This document shows, in pieces, positions 1 through 10,033 of a DNA stretch of 64,000 bases. Within the stretch, counting starts at the first letter, position 1. Each line of letters starts with the position of its first letter. A program made the translations under genes and the position numbers. The notes under the pieces are model-generated. The model saw nothing but the letters and a program-made list of their open reading frames with translations, searched no databases and had not been told where the DNA came from. Origin of the DNA: Alteromonas sp. C1M14 (GTDB lineage Bacteria > Pseudomonadota > Gammaproteobacteria > Enterobacterales > Alteromonadaceae); the NCBI RefSeq assembly GCF_018860965.1, contig NZ_JAHKQF010000008.1, forward strand, positions 372,001 to 436,000, read 5' to 3'.

Positions 1-1
1 T

Positions 2-580
2 GCCGGTGGAATGAGTCTGATTGTTCTGCTCACGGTGGTGGGTATATTAGTGGCAACAGGTAACGGCGCTGCCATCATGGAGCCGTTAATTATTGTCGCT
101 GCCATAGTACCTTTCTTGGCTTTCAACCTGAGTTGGAAGGGGTTTAAAGGTAATAAGATTTTCATGGGTGATGCAGGTAGCATGTTTGTGGGCTTAACCA
201 TTGTGTGGTTGCTTGTGGATCATACTCAAGGTGCCTCAGCTGCGTTCCGCCCCATTACGGCCGTGTGGTTAATTGGTCTGCCACTGATGGATATGGCAGC
301 AATTATGTACCGCAGGGCAAGAAAAGGGCAATCAGTGTTACGCCCTGATCGAAAACACCTGCACAATATCTTCATGCGTGCTGGCTTGTCTAGTCGACAG
401 GCACTGATCGCTATCCTGCTTTTAGGGATGTGTTATTGCGCCGTGGGGATCCTTGGCGAAGTTTACCAGGTGCCTGAATACATTATGTTTTGGTCTTTTA
501 TTGCACTATTATTTGGTTACAGTTTTGTGATTCAGAATATCTGGAAGTTAATTAGAAAAACGAAACGTTTTTTGAGTTAG
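2..580 (+). CDS. wecA: Undecaprenyl-phosphate sugar-1-phosphate transferase, WecA/MraY family (5' end outside window)
   Basis: This integral membrane enzyme would transfer a sugar-1-phosphate (GlcNAc-1-P in WecA) from its UDP form to undecaprenyl phosphate, the first lipid-linked step of surface-polysaccharide synthesis. Only the C-terminal part is present. The reading frame is open from base 2 and gives Ala-Gly-Gly before the first Met at base 11, which fits the conserved 'GLAGG' segment of the family, so the true start lies upstream of the window. Counting from that Met, GDAGS is at residues 53-57 and the HLH triplet of the cytoplasmic loop at 116-118, between several hydrophobic segments. 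The last residues are basic (RKTKR). It is followed by two glycosyltransferases, ugd and galU in the same direction. Related transferases with other sugar specificity cannot be excluded. Confidence 0.85.
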   Translation, partial: AGGMSLIVLLTVVGILVATGNGAAIMEPLIIVAAIVPFLAFNLSWKGFKGNKIFMGDAGSMFVGLTIVWLLVDHTQGASAAFRPITAVWLIGLPLMDMAAIMYRRARKGQSVLRPDRKHLHNIFMRAGLSSRQALIAILLLGMCYCAVGILGEVYQVPEYIMFWSFIALLFGYSFVIQNIWKLIRKTKRFLS

Positions 581-681
581 GGAAGCTGTTTAAACGTCTA
601 TAATTAGTGCAGACTGCTTGCAATTTTTTTGCTATGTTTGCAGCCTTAAAATCAGAATAATTAGCGTTTCCGGCGGTCGCA

Positions 682-1572
682 TTGTCTAAAGCAATTTCTT
701 CTATTATTCATCAAGGGCGGGTGGCAGAGAACGCTCGTTCCTTGGTCGCTATGGCGGTTTATCACAAAGACAACGTCCGTTGGATACGTCAAGCCATAAC
801 TAGCATCATTTCACAAACCTATACTTCGTTTACTTTTCTTATCATTATTGACGGCGATGTTGCAGAAGAAATACGTGAGTGTCTCTTCGCTGAAGCCCAG
901 CAAGATGATCGTATTTTTATTGCTCAGAACAGTAAAAATGTTGGGCTGGCAGCCAGTATGAATTACGCCATTGAATGGGGCTTAGCACAGCCTTATGACT
1001 TTTTCTTTCGTATGGATGCTGATGATATATCTATGCCAGAACGGATGGCCCGACAAGTCAGCTATTTACAGCATCACAAGCAAGTGGGCGTTCTTGGCAC
1101 TGCATTGACGGAAATTAACGAAAATGGCGACAAGGTAGGCGCACGCACCATGCCTGTTTCCCACCAGCAGATTGTGAACGTCCTCCCTCGTCGTTGTGCA
1201 ATGAATCATCCTACGGTGGCATTTCGCTACGACATTTTTCATAAAGGATTTCGTTACAACAGTGAGTTGATGAATACTCAGGATTATTTTTTCTGGATCC
1301 GATTGGCCAAAGAGGGAGTTATTTTCCGTAATTTAAAAGACAGATTGTTGGCCTTTAGACGAGTAAACGATTTTTATAAGCGTCGGGGCTTTAGTAAGTC
1401 GATTAATGAATTTAGAGCTCGCATCGCCGCCATGCGTACCTTGAACAAGTTATCGCTATGGAATTTATTTTATGCGCTAAGTGTTTTAGCCATCCGCATG
1501 TTGCCGCCTAAATTAGTAAAATTGGCTTATAAACTCGACAGAGTCTTACTTGAGAAGAGTAATAAGTCGTGA
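682..1572 (+). CDS. Family 2 glycosyltransferase
   Basis: A GT-A fold glycosyltransferase that probably adds a sugar to a lipid-linked polysaccharide intermediate at the cytoplasmic face. The N-terminal nucleotide-binding strand (around LVAMAVYHKD, residues 21-30), the metal-binding DADD at 112-115 and an acidic acceptor-site segment near QDYFFWIRL (200-208) are all in family positions. The C-terminus is basic with a hydrophobic stretch that could lie on the membrane. The start is uncertain: the frame can begin at TTG 682, with no clear ribosome binding site, or at GTG 721. The ATG at 751 would remove the first beta strand. About 100 bases separate it from the upstream transferase, and it overlaps the next gene by four bases, so translation is probably coupled. 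Donor and acceptor sugars cannot be read from sequence. Confidence 0.85.
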   Translation: MSKAISSIIHQGRVAENARSLVAMAVYHKDNVRWIRQAITSIISQTYTSFTFLIIIDGDVAEEIRECLFAEAQQDDRIFIAQNSKNVGLAASMNYAIEWGLAQPYDFFFRMDADDISMPERMARQVSYLQHHKQVGVLGTALTEINENGDKVGARTMPVSHQQIVNVLPRRCAMNHPTVAFRYDIFHKGFRYNSELMNTQDYFFWIRLAKEGVIFRNLKDRLLAFRRVNDFYKRRGFSKSINEFRARIAAMRTLNKLSLWNLFYALSVLAIRMLPPKLVKLAYKLDRVLLEKSNKS

Positions 1573-2429
1573 CTACCGGTGTGGTGGTGGTACTGTTTCA
1601 TCCAGACAAACGCCATGTGGTCGAGTTGATTGACTTGACCCATCGTCGTGGCCAACCCTTAACACTGGTGGACAACTCTCCTTCTAAGCTTGACACTCCA
1701 TTGCCGGCGAATACGGCATACTTGCATCTACCTGCGAATGAAGGCATTGCGACGGCGCAAAATCGAGGAATTGCTGAATTACTTGCCCGAGGGTGCGACA
1801 AAGTCATTCTTTTTGATCAAGATAGTCAGATCACCCCTGCATTGCTAGATGGGCTTAGTGACGGCTACGATGAAGCCGTGAAAACCTTTGGTTCCGTGGC
1901 TGCAGTGGGGCCGCAAATTGTCTGTGAGTTTCACCACAAAGCGGTAGAGCCGAAAATACAAAAGGCATTGGCGATCAGTAATGACATGGCCGATGTACAG
2001 CAAATTATTGCTTCAGGTATGGTGTTAACCGCTGACAGTTTTAATAGGGTAGGGCCAAAAGAAGAAGCCTTATTCATCGATGGTGTCGACCACGAGTGGT
2101 GTTGGCGAGCCCGCAACAAAGGCTTCCATATTATCAAATTGTTATCGGTGAGTATGAACCATCGTCAAGGCGAAGGGCGTATAAAAGCCCTCGGTTTTAC
2201 ATTTAAAGTGGGGGCGCCTGTTCGATTGTATTATCAGGTACGTAATGTGCTTGTATTAAGTCGAAGAGCCTATGTTCCCCGCTACTGGAAGTTAAGAAAT
2301 TTATGCGGCCTGCCGATTCGATGGCTTGTAAATCGGTGGCGATTCCCTGAAGGCAAACAACGGGGACAGTTTTTTGTGAAAGGTTTAATAGACGGTTGGA
2401 AAGGACGTATGGGTAAAATCCCCGACTAA
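1569..2429 (+). CDS. Family 2 glycosyltransferase, rhamnosyltransferase-like (WbbL/RfbF type)
   Basis: A second GT-A glycosyltransferase of the polysaccharide locus. It starts with GTG at 1569 inside the stop of the preceding gene (GTGA overlap). The N-terminal strand ends in VDNSP (residues 35-39), and the metal-binding motif is FDQDS (82-86), a form common in rhamnosyltransferases such as WbbL and Rfb[13 protein letters not shown] (about 165-176) matches the acceptor-side segment with its acidic catalytic residue and CWR. The C-terminal region has the YYQVRN motif found in that subfamily. Its partner genes ugd and galU supply UDP-glucuronate and UDP-glucose, so the product is probably an acidic extracellular or capsular polysaccharide. 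The sugar transferred remains an inference. Confidence 0.85.
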   Translation: MTTGVVVVLFHPDKRHVVELIDLTHRRGQPLTLVDNSPSKLDTPLPANTAYLHLPANEGIATAQNRGIAELLARGCDKVILFDQDSQITPALLDGLSDGYDEAVKTFGSVAAVGPQIVCEFHHKAVEPKIQKALAISNDMADVQQIIASGMVLTADSFNRVGPKEEALFIDGVDHEWCWRARNKGFHIIKLLSVSMNHRQGEGRIKALGFTFKVGAPVRLYYQVRNVLVLSRRAYVPRYWKLRNLCGLPIRWLVNRWRFPEGKQRGQFFVKGLIDGWKGRMGKIPD

Positions 2430-2532
2430 CAACGGTCATAAAGACGTCATGATTAGCCGATTAAAATGTCGCGCTTTTCAGACAATTTATATAAAGTTAC
2501 GTGAAAACGGTCAGTTTAAAAAAGGAAGTGAT

Positions 2533-3873
2533 GTGAAAGTTACAGTATTTGGCATTGGATATGTGGGTTTGGTACAAGCTGCCGTTCTGGCTGAAGTGGG
2601 ACATGATGTTCACTGTATTGATGTTGACGAAAATAAAGTCGAGAACTTAAAGAAGGGCATGATCCCTATTTATGAGCCGGGCTTAACGCCGCTGGTTACC
2701 TCGAATTATGAAGCCGGTCGACTCACATTTACCACGGATGCCCGCCAAGGTGTGGAACATGGTGAACTCATTTTTATTGCTGTGGGTACGCCTCCTGATG
2801 AAGATGGCTCGGCCGATCTTAAATATGTGTTGGCGGTAGCAGAAACCATTGCCGAGTTTATGCAAGGGCATAAAATCATTATCAATAAATCCACTGTGCC
2901 TGTGGGCACGGCGGATAAAGTAAGAGCAAAGGTTTCTGAAAAACTCGCATCCATAGGTAAAGACACCTCTTTTGACGTGGTATCTAACCCCGAGTTCTTA
3001 AAAGAAGGAGCAGCGGTTAGCGACTGTATGCGTCCGGATCGTATTATCCTTGGTACCAACAGTGAAAAAGCCGCCGACAAATTACGAGAACTTTATTCTC
3101 CGTTCAATCGTAACCATGACAAGATTATCACCATGGACATTCGTAGTGCAGAGCTGACCAAATATGCAGCAAACTGTATGTTGGCAACGAAAATCAGTTT
3201 TATGAATGAAATGGCAAATCTGGCTGAGCGATTTGGCGCTGACATAGAGAATGTAAGAAAGGGCATCGGATCTGATCCAAGAATAGGCTATCAGTTTATT
3301 TACCCTGGTTGTGGCTATGGGGGCTCATGTTTCCCCAAAGATGTGCAAGCGCTCGTTCGTAGTGCAAAAACCGTTGGTTACACAGCCCGAGTTCTTGAGT
3401 CCGTAGAATCGGTTAACTACGATCAAAAAGAAAAGCTATTCGGCTACATCATGAACCATTTCAACGGTGACGTTAAAGGCAAAACCGTTGCTATATGGGG
3501 CTTGTCATTTAAACCGAATACCGACGACATGCGTGAAGCATCCAGTCGTGTTTTGATGGAAAAGTTATGGGAAGCTGGGGCCCGCGTACAGGCATACGAT
3601 CCTGAAGCGATGGAAGAAACTCAACGCATTTATGGCGATAGAGAAGAGCTTAGCTTGATGGGTACCAAAGAGGCCGCGCTAAATGGCGCTGATTTCCTCG
3701 CTATAGTGACAGAATGGCAGGCTTTTAGAGCCCCTGATTTTGACTTAATTAAACAGAAGCTGTCGTTACCTCTAATCTTTGATGGCAGAAATTTATTTGA
3801 ACCCTCGCGCATGGCGGAATACGGATTGCATTATTATGCTATTGGTCGCGGACTATCAGTAAAAGGACACTAA
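2533..3873 (+). CDS. ugd: UDP-glucose 6-dehydrogenase
   Basis: Oxidises UDP-glucose to UDP-glucuronate with two NAD+, supplying acidic sugar for surface polysaccharide. The predicted protein is 446 aa, a normal family length. It has a Rossmann nucleotide-binding loop GIGYVG (residues 7-12), the NKSTVPVGT segment, the PEFLKEG segment and the catalytic cysteine in GGSCFPKD (about C266). A longer frame opens at 2449, but the GTG at 2533 is preceded at suitable distance by AAAGGAAG (2521-2528) and begins exactly at the conserved first strand VKVTVFG, so I use that start. The extra upstream residues look like untranslated leader. galU follows after five bases, which places the enzyme next to its substrate supplier. 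Confidence 0.95.
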   Translation: MKVTVFGIGYVGLVQAAVLAEVGHDVHCIDVDENKVENLKKGMIPIYEPGLTPLVTSNYEAGRLTFTTDARQGVEHGELIFIAVGTPPDEDGSADLKYVLAVAETIAEFMQGHKIIINKSTVPVGTADKVRAKVSEKLASIGKDTSFDVVSNPEFLKEGAAVSDCMRPDRIILGTNSEKAADKLRELYSPFNRNHDKIITMDIRSAELTKYAANCMLATKISFMNEMANLAERFGADIENVRKGIGSDPRIGYQFIYPGCGYGGSCFPKDVQALVRSAKTVGYTARVLESVESVNYDQKEKLFGYIMNHFNGDVKGKTVAIWGLSFKPNTDDMREASSRVLMEKLWEAGARVQAYDPEAMEETQRIYGDREELSLMGTKEAALNGADFLAIVTEWQAFRAPDFDLIKQKLSLPLIFDGRNLFEPSRMAEYGLHYYAIGRGLSVKGH

Positions 3874-3878
3874 TTATT

Positions 3879-4772
3879 ATGAGTCAAGTAAAAAAAGCAG
3901 TTATCCCAGTAGCCGGTTTGGGCACGCGCATGTTACCTGCTACCAAGGCAATTCCTAAGGAAATGTTGCCCTTGGTAGACAGACCTCTTATCCAGTATGT
4001 GGTAAATGAGTGTGTGGCAGCAGGCGTAAAAGAAATTATTTTGGTGACCCATGCTAGTAAAAATAGCATCGAAAACCACTTTGATACTTCCTTTGAATTG
4101 GAAGCCACTTTAGAAAAGCGTGTAAAGCGTCAGTTACTTGAAGAAGTACAGTCTATTTGTCCTAAAGACGTCACCATCATGCACGTTAGACAAGGTATTG
4201 CCGCTGGCTTAGGGCATGCAATATTGTGTGCTCAGCCACTGGTAGGCGATGCGCCTTTCGCCGTGGTATTACCTGATGTCATTATTGATGATGTGGCCAG
4301 TAATCCGAAGAAAGATAACCTTGCTGATATGGTGGCGAAATTTAACACCAGCCGAGTAAGCCAAGTAATGGTAGAGCAGGTACCAGAAGAAGATATTACC
4401 AAGTTTGGTATTGCTGATTTGGAAGGGGCCGACATTCAGCCTGGTGAATCCGCTAAAATTCATCAAATGGTTGAAAAGCCAGAGTTAGAAGATGCGCCTT
4501 CTGATTTAGCCGTGGTAGGTCGCTACGTGTTGTCTGAAAAAATTTGGGAGTTGTTATCGGTAACCCCTCCAGGAGCTGGCGGTGAAGTACAACTAACCGA
4601 TGCTATCGACTCTTTGATGAAGATTGAACAAGTCGATGCCTATTACATGAAAGGCAAAAGCCATGATTGCGGTAGCAAATTAGGTTACATGAAAGCCAAT
4701 GTGGAATACGCACTGCGTCATCCGTCATTAGGCAAAGAATTTAAAGAGTATATTGCATCGTTAAACGGTTAA
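3879..4772 (+). CDS. galU: UTP-glucose-1-phosphate uridylyltransferase
   Basis: Makes UDP-glucose from UTP and glucose-1-phosphate in the cytoplasm, feeding ugd directly upstream and other glucosyl transfers. The 297-aa protein begins with the nucleotide-binding signature ([18 protein letters not shown], from about residue 14) and keeps the [11 protein letters not shown] segment, the acidic [10 protein letters not shown] motif and the late [14 protein letters not shown] motif. The ATG lies five bases after the ugd stop. A strong intrinsic terminator follows at 4787-4814 and closes the polysaccharide gene group. Confidence 0.97.
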   Translation: MSQVKKAVIPVAGLGTRMLPATKAIPKEMLPLVDRPLIQYVVNECVAAGVKEIILVTHASKNSIENHFDTSFELEATLEKRVKRQLLEEVQSICPKDVTIMHVRQGIAAGLGHAILCAQPLVGDAPFAVVLPDVIIDDVASNPKKDNLADMVAKFNTSRVSQVMVEQVPEEDITKFGIADLEGADIQPGESAKIHQMVEKPELEDAPSDLAVVGRYVLSEKIWELLSVTPPGAGGEVQLTDAIDSLMKIEQVDAYYMKGKSHDCGSKLGYMKANVEYALRHPSLGKEFKEYIASLNG

Positions 4773-4786
4773 TCCGTTACATAAAG

Positions 4787-4814
4787 AAAAAGCCCGCATA
4801 CAAGCGGGCTTTTT
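4787..4814. terminator. Bidirectional intrinsic terminator after galU
   Basis: A 7-bp perfect stem AGCCCGC/GCGGGCT (4791-4797 and 4804-4810) with a six-base loop has T residues on one side and A residues on the other. It can therefore end galU on the plus strand and the ComEA-like gene on the minus strand. Confidence 0.9.
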
Positions 4815-4818
4815 ATTA

Positions 4819-5142
4819 TCAATGCTTCACCACTTTAAGTCGGTGACGCAGTTTATCCAGCATTTTATCACCAATCCCCCGAACCTCCGTTAGCTGCTCA
4901 ACTTCATGGAAGTAGCCTTTCTCATCGCGGTAATTGATAATGGCTTCAGCTTTACTTTGTCCTATGCCAGGTAGTGTCATGAGTTGTTCCACGGTAATGG
5001 TGTTTAAATCCATGGCATCTTCCTGGGTTATTTGTGCCACATCCATGCTGTCTTTTTCGATGGTGTCAGCGACCACAGAGGGACCATGACCAAGACATAA
5101 AATGGCAAGTAAACCTGTAAGCGTGCGTGATGTTTTTTGCAT
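4819..5142 (-). CDS. Exported helix-hairpin-helix DNA-binding protein, ComEA-like
   Basis: A 107-aa protein with an N-terminal signal peptide (hydrophobic stretch about residues 9-25, likely cleavage near VVADT) and a C-terminal double helix-hairpin-helix domain. The two hairpins are visible as LPGIGQSKAEAI and VRGIGDKMLDKL, with the typical LNTITVEQLMTLPGIG entry. ComEA proteins bind incoming double-stranded DNA in the periplasm during natural transformation. In many gammaproteobacteria such short exported forms stand alone, as here. No other competence gene is next to it, so a role in DNA uptake is inference from the family. It ends against the shared terminator of galU. Confidence 0.85.
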   Translation of the reverse strand: MQKTSRTLTGLLAILCLGHGPSVVADTIEKDSMDVAQITQEDAMDLNTITVEQLMTLPGIGQSKAEAIINYRDEKGYFHEVEQLTEVRGIGDKMLDKLRHRLKVVKH

Positions 5143-5261
5143 AGTATTATCCTTAATGATTGTGATCCTGCGTACGAAGCGTACGGGAAAATACTACGTG
5201 ATAATGACTGTTCTGAAGAGATCAGTTTAAGGACAGCTGCCCATAGGGGCAGAGCAATAAA

Positions 5262-5286
5262 AAAGGCGAGCTAGATGCTCGCCTTT
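5262..5286 (-). terminator. Intrinsic terminator of the isocitrate dehydrogenase gene
   Basis: Perfect stem AAAGGCGAG/CTCGCCTTT (5262-5270 and 5278-5286) with a seven-base loop. Read on the minus strand it is followed by a run of T residues (complement of 5256-5264), just downstream of the dehydrogenase stop at 5312. Confidence 0.85.
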
Positions 5287-5311
5287 AAAAAATACACCAA
5301 TTATTAGAAGG

Positions 5312-6319
5312 TTATAGGCGTTCTAATACGGCATCGGTAAACTCGTTGGTGCCAGATTGACCACCAAGATCACGGGTAGTGCGATCGCCACTTTCGATGA
5401 CGTCTTTTAATGCACTGCGAATTTTCTCCGCTTTGTCACCCATGTTTAGATATTCGAGCATTTGAATAGCGGCAAGAATAACTGACGTAGGGTTAGCTAA
5501 GTTCTTCCCAGCAATATCCGGCGCCGAACCGTGTACTGCCTCAAAGACTGCACAGTCTCCACCGATATTCGCACCGGGAGCCATACCTAAACCGCCAACC
5601 AGACCCGCACACAGGTCGGATAAAATATCGCCGAATAAGTTTGTTGTTACAATGACGTCGAATTGATGGGGATTCATCACCAACTGCATACAAGTATTAT
5701 CCACAATCATCTCTGCTGATTCGATATCAGGATAACGCTCACCGACTTCACGGGCTACTTTCAAGAATAAACCAGAAGTCGATTTCAAAATGTTGGCTTT
5801 GTGAACAGCGGTGACCTTCTTACGACCTTCCCGTCGAGCCAATTCGTAAGCAAATACCACAATTTGCTCTGCACCTTGGCGAGTGATCTTACTCATGGCT
5901 TCAGCTTCTTGGCCATCTTCCGATACGACTTGTCCAAGGCCAGAGTACATGCCCTGAGTATTTTCACGTACAGTTATAATATCAATATCTTCATAGCGGG
6001 CTTTCGTGCCTTTAAAAGACAGTACTGGACGTACATTGGCATAAAGCTGAAACTGCTTACGCAAACTGACATTGATTGAGGTAAAGCCTTCACCCACGGG
6101 GGTGGTGAGGGGACCTTTTAATGCGACTTTATTTTTGGCTATCAAATCCAGTGTTTCTTGGGGGAGTAATTCACCGTGATTTTCCAGTGCTACCAAGCCA
6201 GCATCAGCGTAGTCATAGGCGAAGTTACACCCTACTTTATCTAAAATTTTAATCGTAGCATTGATGATATCTGGACCAATGCCATCGCCGCGAATGACTG
6301 TAATTCGTTGCTGAGTCAT
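5312..6319 (-). CDS. Isocitrate dehydrogenase, NAD-type (isocitrate/isopropylmalate dehydrogenase family)
   Basis: Predicted to oxidise isocitrate to 2-oxoglutarate in the TCA cycle. The 335-aa length and the motifs ITVIRGDGIGPDI at the N-terminus, SINVSLRKQFQLYANVRP, VRENTQGMYSG, and the metal-binding NLFGDILSDL fit the short NAD-dependent bacterial and mitochondrial-like isocitrate dehydrogenases rather than the NADP enzyme of about 415 aa. The family also contains isopropylmalate and homoisocitrate dehydrogenases. The SINVSLRKQF segment and the absence of neighbouring leu genes favour isocitrate. It stands as a single transcription unit with its own terminator. The 228-base gap on its 5' side (6320-6547) shows no feature I can name. 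Confidence 0.85.
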   Translation of the reverse strand: MTQQRITVIRGDGIGPDIINATIKILDKVGCNFAYDYADAGLVALENHGELLPQETLDLIAKNKVALKGPLTTPVGEGFTSINVSLRKQFQLYANVRPVLSFKGTKARYEDIDIITVRENTQGMYSGLGQVVSEDGQEAEAMSKITRQGAEQIVVFAYELARREGRKKVTAVHKANILKSTSGLFLKVAREVGERYPDIESAEMIVDNTCMQLVMNPHQFDVIVTTNLFGDILSDLCAGLVGGLGMAPGANIGGDCAVFEAVHGSAPDIAGKNLANPTSVILAAIQMLEYLNMGDKAEKIRSALKDVIESGDRTTRDLGGQSGTNEFTDAVLERL

Positions 6320-6547
6320 GTTGAGGGATCCTCTGGTAATTCTTGTTGTGTAAATTCGTTAGGTTGCAGGTGCGCAATTAGATTCGGCGCGCGGTAAATT
6401 CACCGAGCGTACAGGTGACTGTGATGGAGCATAAGGGATATGCAGTCAGCGTAGTGCCGGATCATTGGAGTATTTTATCGCAAGATGGTCTTTTGTGACA
6501 GGTAAGCGCTTCCCCCTGTGCATAAATTTCGTGAATGTTGGCTATGG

Positions 6548-8176
6548 CTAATAGGTGAGGGGGGAGAATAACTGCCCATCAAGGTGGTCTTTAATCTGTT
6601 CTATGTGCTGATTGTTAATGGACAATTGAGCTTGTGCTTGCACTAGAAACACGTGATTGTCAGTGGTTAACTGATTGGGTGTTAGCCAATGACGGGCAAG
6701 CAGTAAACTGAGTCCGATAAGTGCACTTTCAGCGCGTAACGCGTGGGGCACGGTATCGATAAAATGAACACTGTGCGCAACAATAGATTGGTAACGGGCG
6801 GGCTGTTGCCATTGTTTAAGTAAGGCGATGGCCATTTCGTGAAGTGGTTTTTTGCTTGTAACAAAAGAGTCCACACTAAATAGCAGTCCTTGGCTTTTAG
6901 GCCAGCGTTTTCTTACCTTTAGTGCAGGCAGTGTGAACAACGGCGAAGTGTAGAAGGACGCGAGCAGCGCCGCAGATTGTGGCGCCAACTGTGTTGCCGG
7001 TGACATAACAGCTAGCTGTGAGGCAATAGACGAGCAAAGGGTATTAATGCGTACACAATAAGGCAGAAGGGGGAAGTACTTTTGTTGCAGTCGATCAGTG
7101 AGTGTTCGCAGCACCAACATATCGGCAACCCGGGTGAGCCCGTAAGTTAAGATGGCTTGCTTTACATCCCGTACCGGCAATTGCATGCGATTATCTGTGC
7201 TAGCGGTCTCTTTTAAATAATTGGCTAACAACGGTGTATTGGCTATGTTTTTCACCAAAGTATTAAGGTGGATGTTGTCATCCTGTAGTTGGTTAATGAT
7301 GTGCTTAAGATCGCTAGGTAAGCGACTAATGGGGTAACTCACCGGTAACAGTTTAACCGTGTGAGGATGCTGTTGTGTTGCGTTGTCTAACCGTTTTTGC
7401 CAATCGTTAAAGGCCAACTTAGGAGCGTTCACAGGAGACAGATTTGCCATAAGCACCTCCCTATAGCGGTGTTTGTCTTTGTCCCAGATCAGCCCATTTT
7501 GTACATTGATTCGCTGTATAAGAATAAAGGGCTTATCCTTTTCTGTGACCGTCATTGCTGGCAGAAATGGCCCTGGATAACGCAAGAACCCCTGCATAGC
7601 ACCTTGTAACTCATAAGGCAGATGGGGAAACACCATTTTAAGCGCGGGGTAAAACCCTAAAGATGTGGCTTGAAGCAGACAAAGGACGAGCACCATCCAC
7701 CGTTGATTGAAATTTAGTGCCGGGTTGTTCAGATAGCGAAGGGCAGATTTAGCCCCATGAAGGGCAGATTTAGCCCCATATATACGAGTCAGCTGCGCAG
7801 CTTCAACGAATAAAACGAGTTGTTTTTCTCGCCATACTTTTACGTACATAAGTAGGCTGTCTGCAGACTGGTTTGCTAAATGGCTTGCCGCATAGGTGGC
7901 CGCAATAAGGTGTTGTAAATAGTGGTCATTAAACTGCTGTTGTAAACCAACAAAGGTCATTAGCGAGGCTGAGCGAGCCGGCGAACTCATGTCACTATCG
8001 TTGAGATATACCAGCCCAAGTAATATGTCGCTATTTTCTTTACCACATCGAATCAGTATGTTGGCAAGGTCAAGACAAAGCTTAGTGCTTTTTAGTGCGT
8101 TATTAGGCTGGCTCAGAGCTTGGGTAATCGCTTTATCTTTGGCGGCGAGTTCCTCGATAACCGGATTCATGTTCAC
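6548..8176 (-). CDS. HDOD-domain-like protein with a 21-bp internal duplication
   Basis: A 542-aa protein without close named relatives that I can recognise. The second half resembles a divergent HDOD domain: a LPSDLKHIINQL entry around residue 290, a long helical segment, and VKQAILTYGLTRVADMLV, matching the conserved 'AI..LG...L..L' helix. HDOD proteins are non-catalytic HD-like domains found in bacterial signalling, often with c-di-GMP proteins. The first half is helical and unassigned. Two perfect tandem copies of a 21-bp unit at 7738-7779 add seven residues (GAKSALH then GAKSALR) in frame. The stop of a DUF3192 gene lies six bases before its start on the same strand, so the two are probably co-transcribed. 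No signal peptide is seen and a cytoplasmic location is likely. Confidence 0.6.
   Translation of the reverse strand: MNMNPVIEELAAKDKAITQALSQPNNALKSTKLCLDLANILIRCGKENSDILLGLVYLNDSDMSSPARSASLMTFVGLQQQFNDHYLQHLIAATYAASHLANQSADSLLMYVKVWREKQLVLFVEAAQLTRIYGAKSALHGAKSALRYLNNPALNFNQRWMVLVLCLLQATSLGFYPALKMVFPHLPYELQGAMQGFLRYPGPFLPAMTVTEKDKPFILIQRINVQNGLIWDKDKHRYREVLMANLSPVNAPKLAFNDWQKRLDNATQQHPHTVKLLPVSYPISRLPSDLKHIINQLQDDNIHLNTLVKNIANTPLLANYLKETASTDNRMQLPVRDVKQAILTYGLTRVADMLVLRTLTDRLQQKYFPLLPYCVRINTLCSSIASQLAVMSPATQLAPQSAALLASFYTSPLFTLPALKVRKRWPKSQGLLFSVDSFVTSKKPLHEMAIALLKQWQQPARYQSIVAHSVHFIDTVPHALRAESALIGLSLLLARHWLTPNQLTTDNHVFLVQAQAQLSINNQHIEQIKDHLDGQLFSPLTY
7738..7779. repeat. Perfect 21-bp tandem duplication inside the HDOD-like gene
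   Basis: Two identical 21-bp units lie at 7738-7758 and 7759-7779. The unit length is a multiple of three, so the reading frame is kept and the protein gains a seven-residue repeat. This looks like a recent slippage duplication. Confidence 0.95.
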
Positions 8177-8182
8177 TGGCTA

Positions 8183-8557
8183 TCAGGACTTAAGATAACT
8201 TTGGTAAGCCCCTTCACCCCAGGCAATCAAGCGTTCGTTTTCAAAAAGTAACGGTGTGCATTCATCCTGGGTGGTTAAACCGTCGGCTCTAACGTGCTGC
8301 GTCCGATAAAACATAACTTGGATGGTGGTTCCTGACTCCATTTTCGCTTCGGTAATATCAGGGGACCCCAATAAGGCAAGCACTTCCTCTCTGGTTGCGC
8401 CCAAACTTAATTTTGTGATCTGAACCTTGTTGTATTCTTCTCTATCCTGCCAGTCCATGTTTTCTGGTTTATCGGGATAGAAAGACATCACCATAAATAC
8501 AAAAAGTGCATAAGCTACTGCGCCCAGCAAAATTAGTTTTAATACCTTACCATTCAT
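8183..8557 (-). CDS. DUF3192 family membrane-anchored protein
   Basis: A 124-aa protein of a family known from gammaproteobacteria and without assigned function. It has an N-terminal hydrophobic anchor (about residues 5-26) and a small globular domain with the signature LxxGxxxEEVLALLGSPD followed by DGLTTQDECTPLLFE and AWGEGAYQSY. The middle part resembles the fold of BamE/SmpA-like small envelope proteins, but that is only an impression from the 'G....V...LG.P' pattern. A paralogue with a lipoprotein signal lies at 13624-13983 and shares the TTxDECTPLxFE and WGxxAYQ motifs. The HDOD-like gene follows after six bases, and ppnN lies 82 bases upstream. Confidence 0.75.
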   Translation of the reverse strand: MNGKVLKLILLGAVAYALFVFMVMSFYPDKPENMDWQDREEYNKVQITKLSLGATREEVLALLGSPDITEAKMESGTTIQVMFYRTQHVRADGLTTQDECTPLLFENERLIAWGEGAYQSYLKS

Positions 8558-8639
8558 CCTTTTTCACTTTTTACCGCCGTCTAAAAGCAGTGTACCTTAA
8601 AATGGTTAAAGTTAGGAACGCTAAAATCGTAAACAAAAA

Positions 8640-10007
8640 TTAATTTTCTGCCGGTTCGATGGTATAGCAAGGCACATATTCTGATCCCGGCAGTTTCATT
8701 CGTTGTTGTGCAACAAAAGATTCAAGCAGCGCATCAATGTGTGACATCAAGGTCCCATCGCCGGTCAATTTAAACGGACCATGGGTTTTAATTTGTTTTA
8801 TCCCTTGTGCTTTTACATTCCCGGCCACAATGCCTGAGAAAGCCTGTCGCAATACCATCGCCATTTCATGTGCAGGCTGGTCAAAATGAAGCGGTAAGGC
8901 GGCCATGGTGTCATGGGTGGGTTCAAAAGGGGTTTGAAAGGGTTCTTCGATGCGAAGTGACCAATTAAAACTGTAGGCATCACCGGTCACTTTACGGAAA
9001 TTTTCTACTTTAGCTAATCCTGAGCAAAGGGTACGGGCAACTTCCACGGGATCATCAATAATAATTTGGTATTTATCTTGGGCGGCTTTACCTAACGTGG
9101 CGAGGATGAAATCATCAATGGCTTGGAAGTAGGCTTTAGACTCGGCAGGTCCTGTCAGCACCACAGGAAAGGGTTGTTGTGCATTTCGTTCGTTCATTAA
9201 AATGCCCAGTAAATAAAGCAGCTCTTCTGCCGTACCTACACCGCCGGGGAAAATCACAATGCCATGGGCTAATCTTACAAAAGCCTCAAGACGTTTTTCA
9301 ATATCCGGCATGATAATAAGTTCGTTAACGATAGCATTGGGCGGTTCTGCTGCAATGATACTGGGTTCGGAAATACCGATATAACGCCCTCGCTGGAATC
9401 GTTGTTTCGCATGGCCAATGGCGGCTCCTTTCATTGGCCCTTTCATGGCACCCGGCCCGCAACCGGTGCAAATATTCATTTCTCTGAGCCCAAGTTGATA
9501 GCCCACTTCTTTGGTATATTTGTATTCATGTAATTGTATAGAATGGCCGCCCCAACAAACGATGGTATTTAACTCATCGTTTCCTTCTAAGGCTTGGGCA
9601 TGGCGTAGCATGTCAAAGACCATATCGGTAACCGCATTCCCTTGAGAAGGGGCGCTTTCATGGACAAAGGCATATTTATTCCCCATGAACAAAATATCCC
9701 GCAATACCGCGAAAATATGTTCATGAACACCGCGTACCAGCTTGCCATCGACAAAGGCCACTTCTGGCGGATTAATCAATTCTATTTTCACGCCTCGTTC
9801 TCGGCGCACAAGCTTAATGTCAAAATCGCCATAAGGGGCAAACAAGAGTTCAAAGTTATCTTCATCGACGCCACTGTTTAGCACGGCTAAACAACAGTTT
9901 TTAAAGACTTCAAACAATTGGCTGTTGGCGGTGTCTTGGAGTTTTGTTACCTCAACTTGAGATAGCTGACTCATCCAGCCGACGGGATTTAATTGCACTT
10001 TATTCAT
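8640..10007 (-). CDS. ppnN: Pyrimidine/purine nucleotide 5'-monophosphate nucleosidase (LOG family)
   Basis: Splits nucleoside monophosphates into base and ribose-5-phosphate. In E. coli the enzyme is activated by (p)ppGpp and adjusts nucleotide pools in stress. The 455-aa length and three-part layout match PpnN (YgdH): an N-terminal domain with [10 protein letters not shown], a central LOG Rossmann domain with [20 protein letters not shown] and the hallmark PGGVGTAEE, and a C-terminal domain ending near [12 protein letters not shown]. Its neighbourhood (ppnN, then queF and syd) is the E. coli order, here with a diguanylate cyclase inserted between ppnN and queF. Confidence 0.95.
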   Translation of the reverse strand: MNKVQLNPVGWMSQLSQVEVTKLQDTANSQLFEVFKNCCLAVLNSGVDEDNFELLFAPYGDFDIKLVRRERGVKIELINPPEVAFVDGKLVRGVHEHIFAVLRDILFMGNKYAFVHESAPSQGNAVTDMVFDMLRHAQALEGNDELNTIVCWGGHSIQLHEYKYTKEVGYQLGLREMNICTGCGPGAMKGPMKGAAIGHAKQRFQRGRYIGISEPSIIAAEPPNAIVNELIIMPDIEKRLEAFVRLAHGIVIFPGGVGTAEELLYLLGILMNERNAQQPFPVVLTGPAESKAYFQAIDDFILATLGKAAQDKYQIIIDDPVEVARTLCSGLAKVENFRKVTGDAYSFNWSLRIEEPFQTPFEPTHDTMAALPLHFDQPAHEMAMVLRQAFSGIVAGNVKAQGIKQIKTHGPFKLTGDGTLMSHIDALLESFVAQQRMKLPGSEYVPCYTIEPAEN

Positions 10008-10033
10008 TGAAGATGTCCTGATTACGCAATGCT

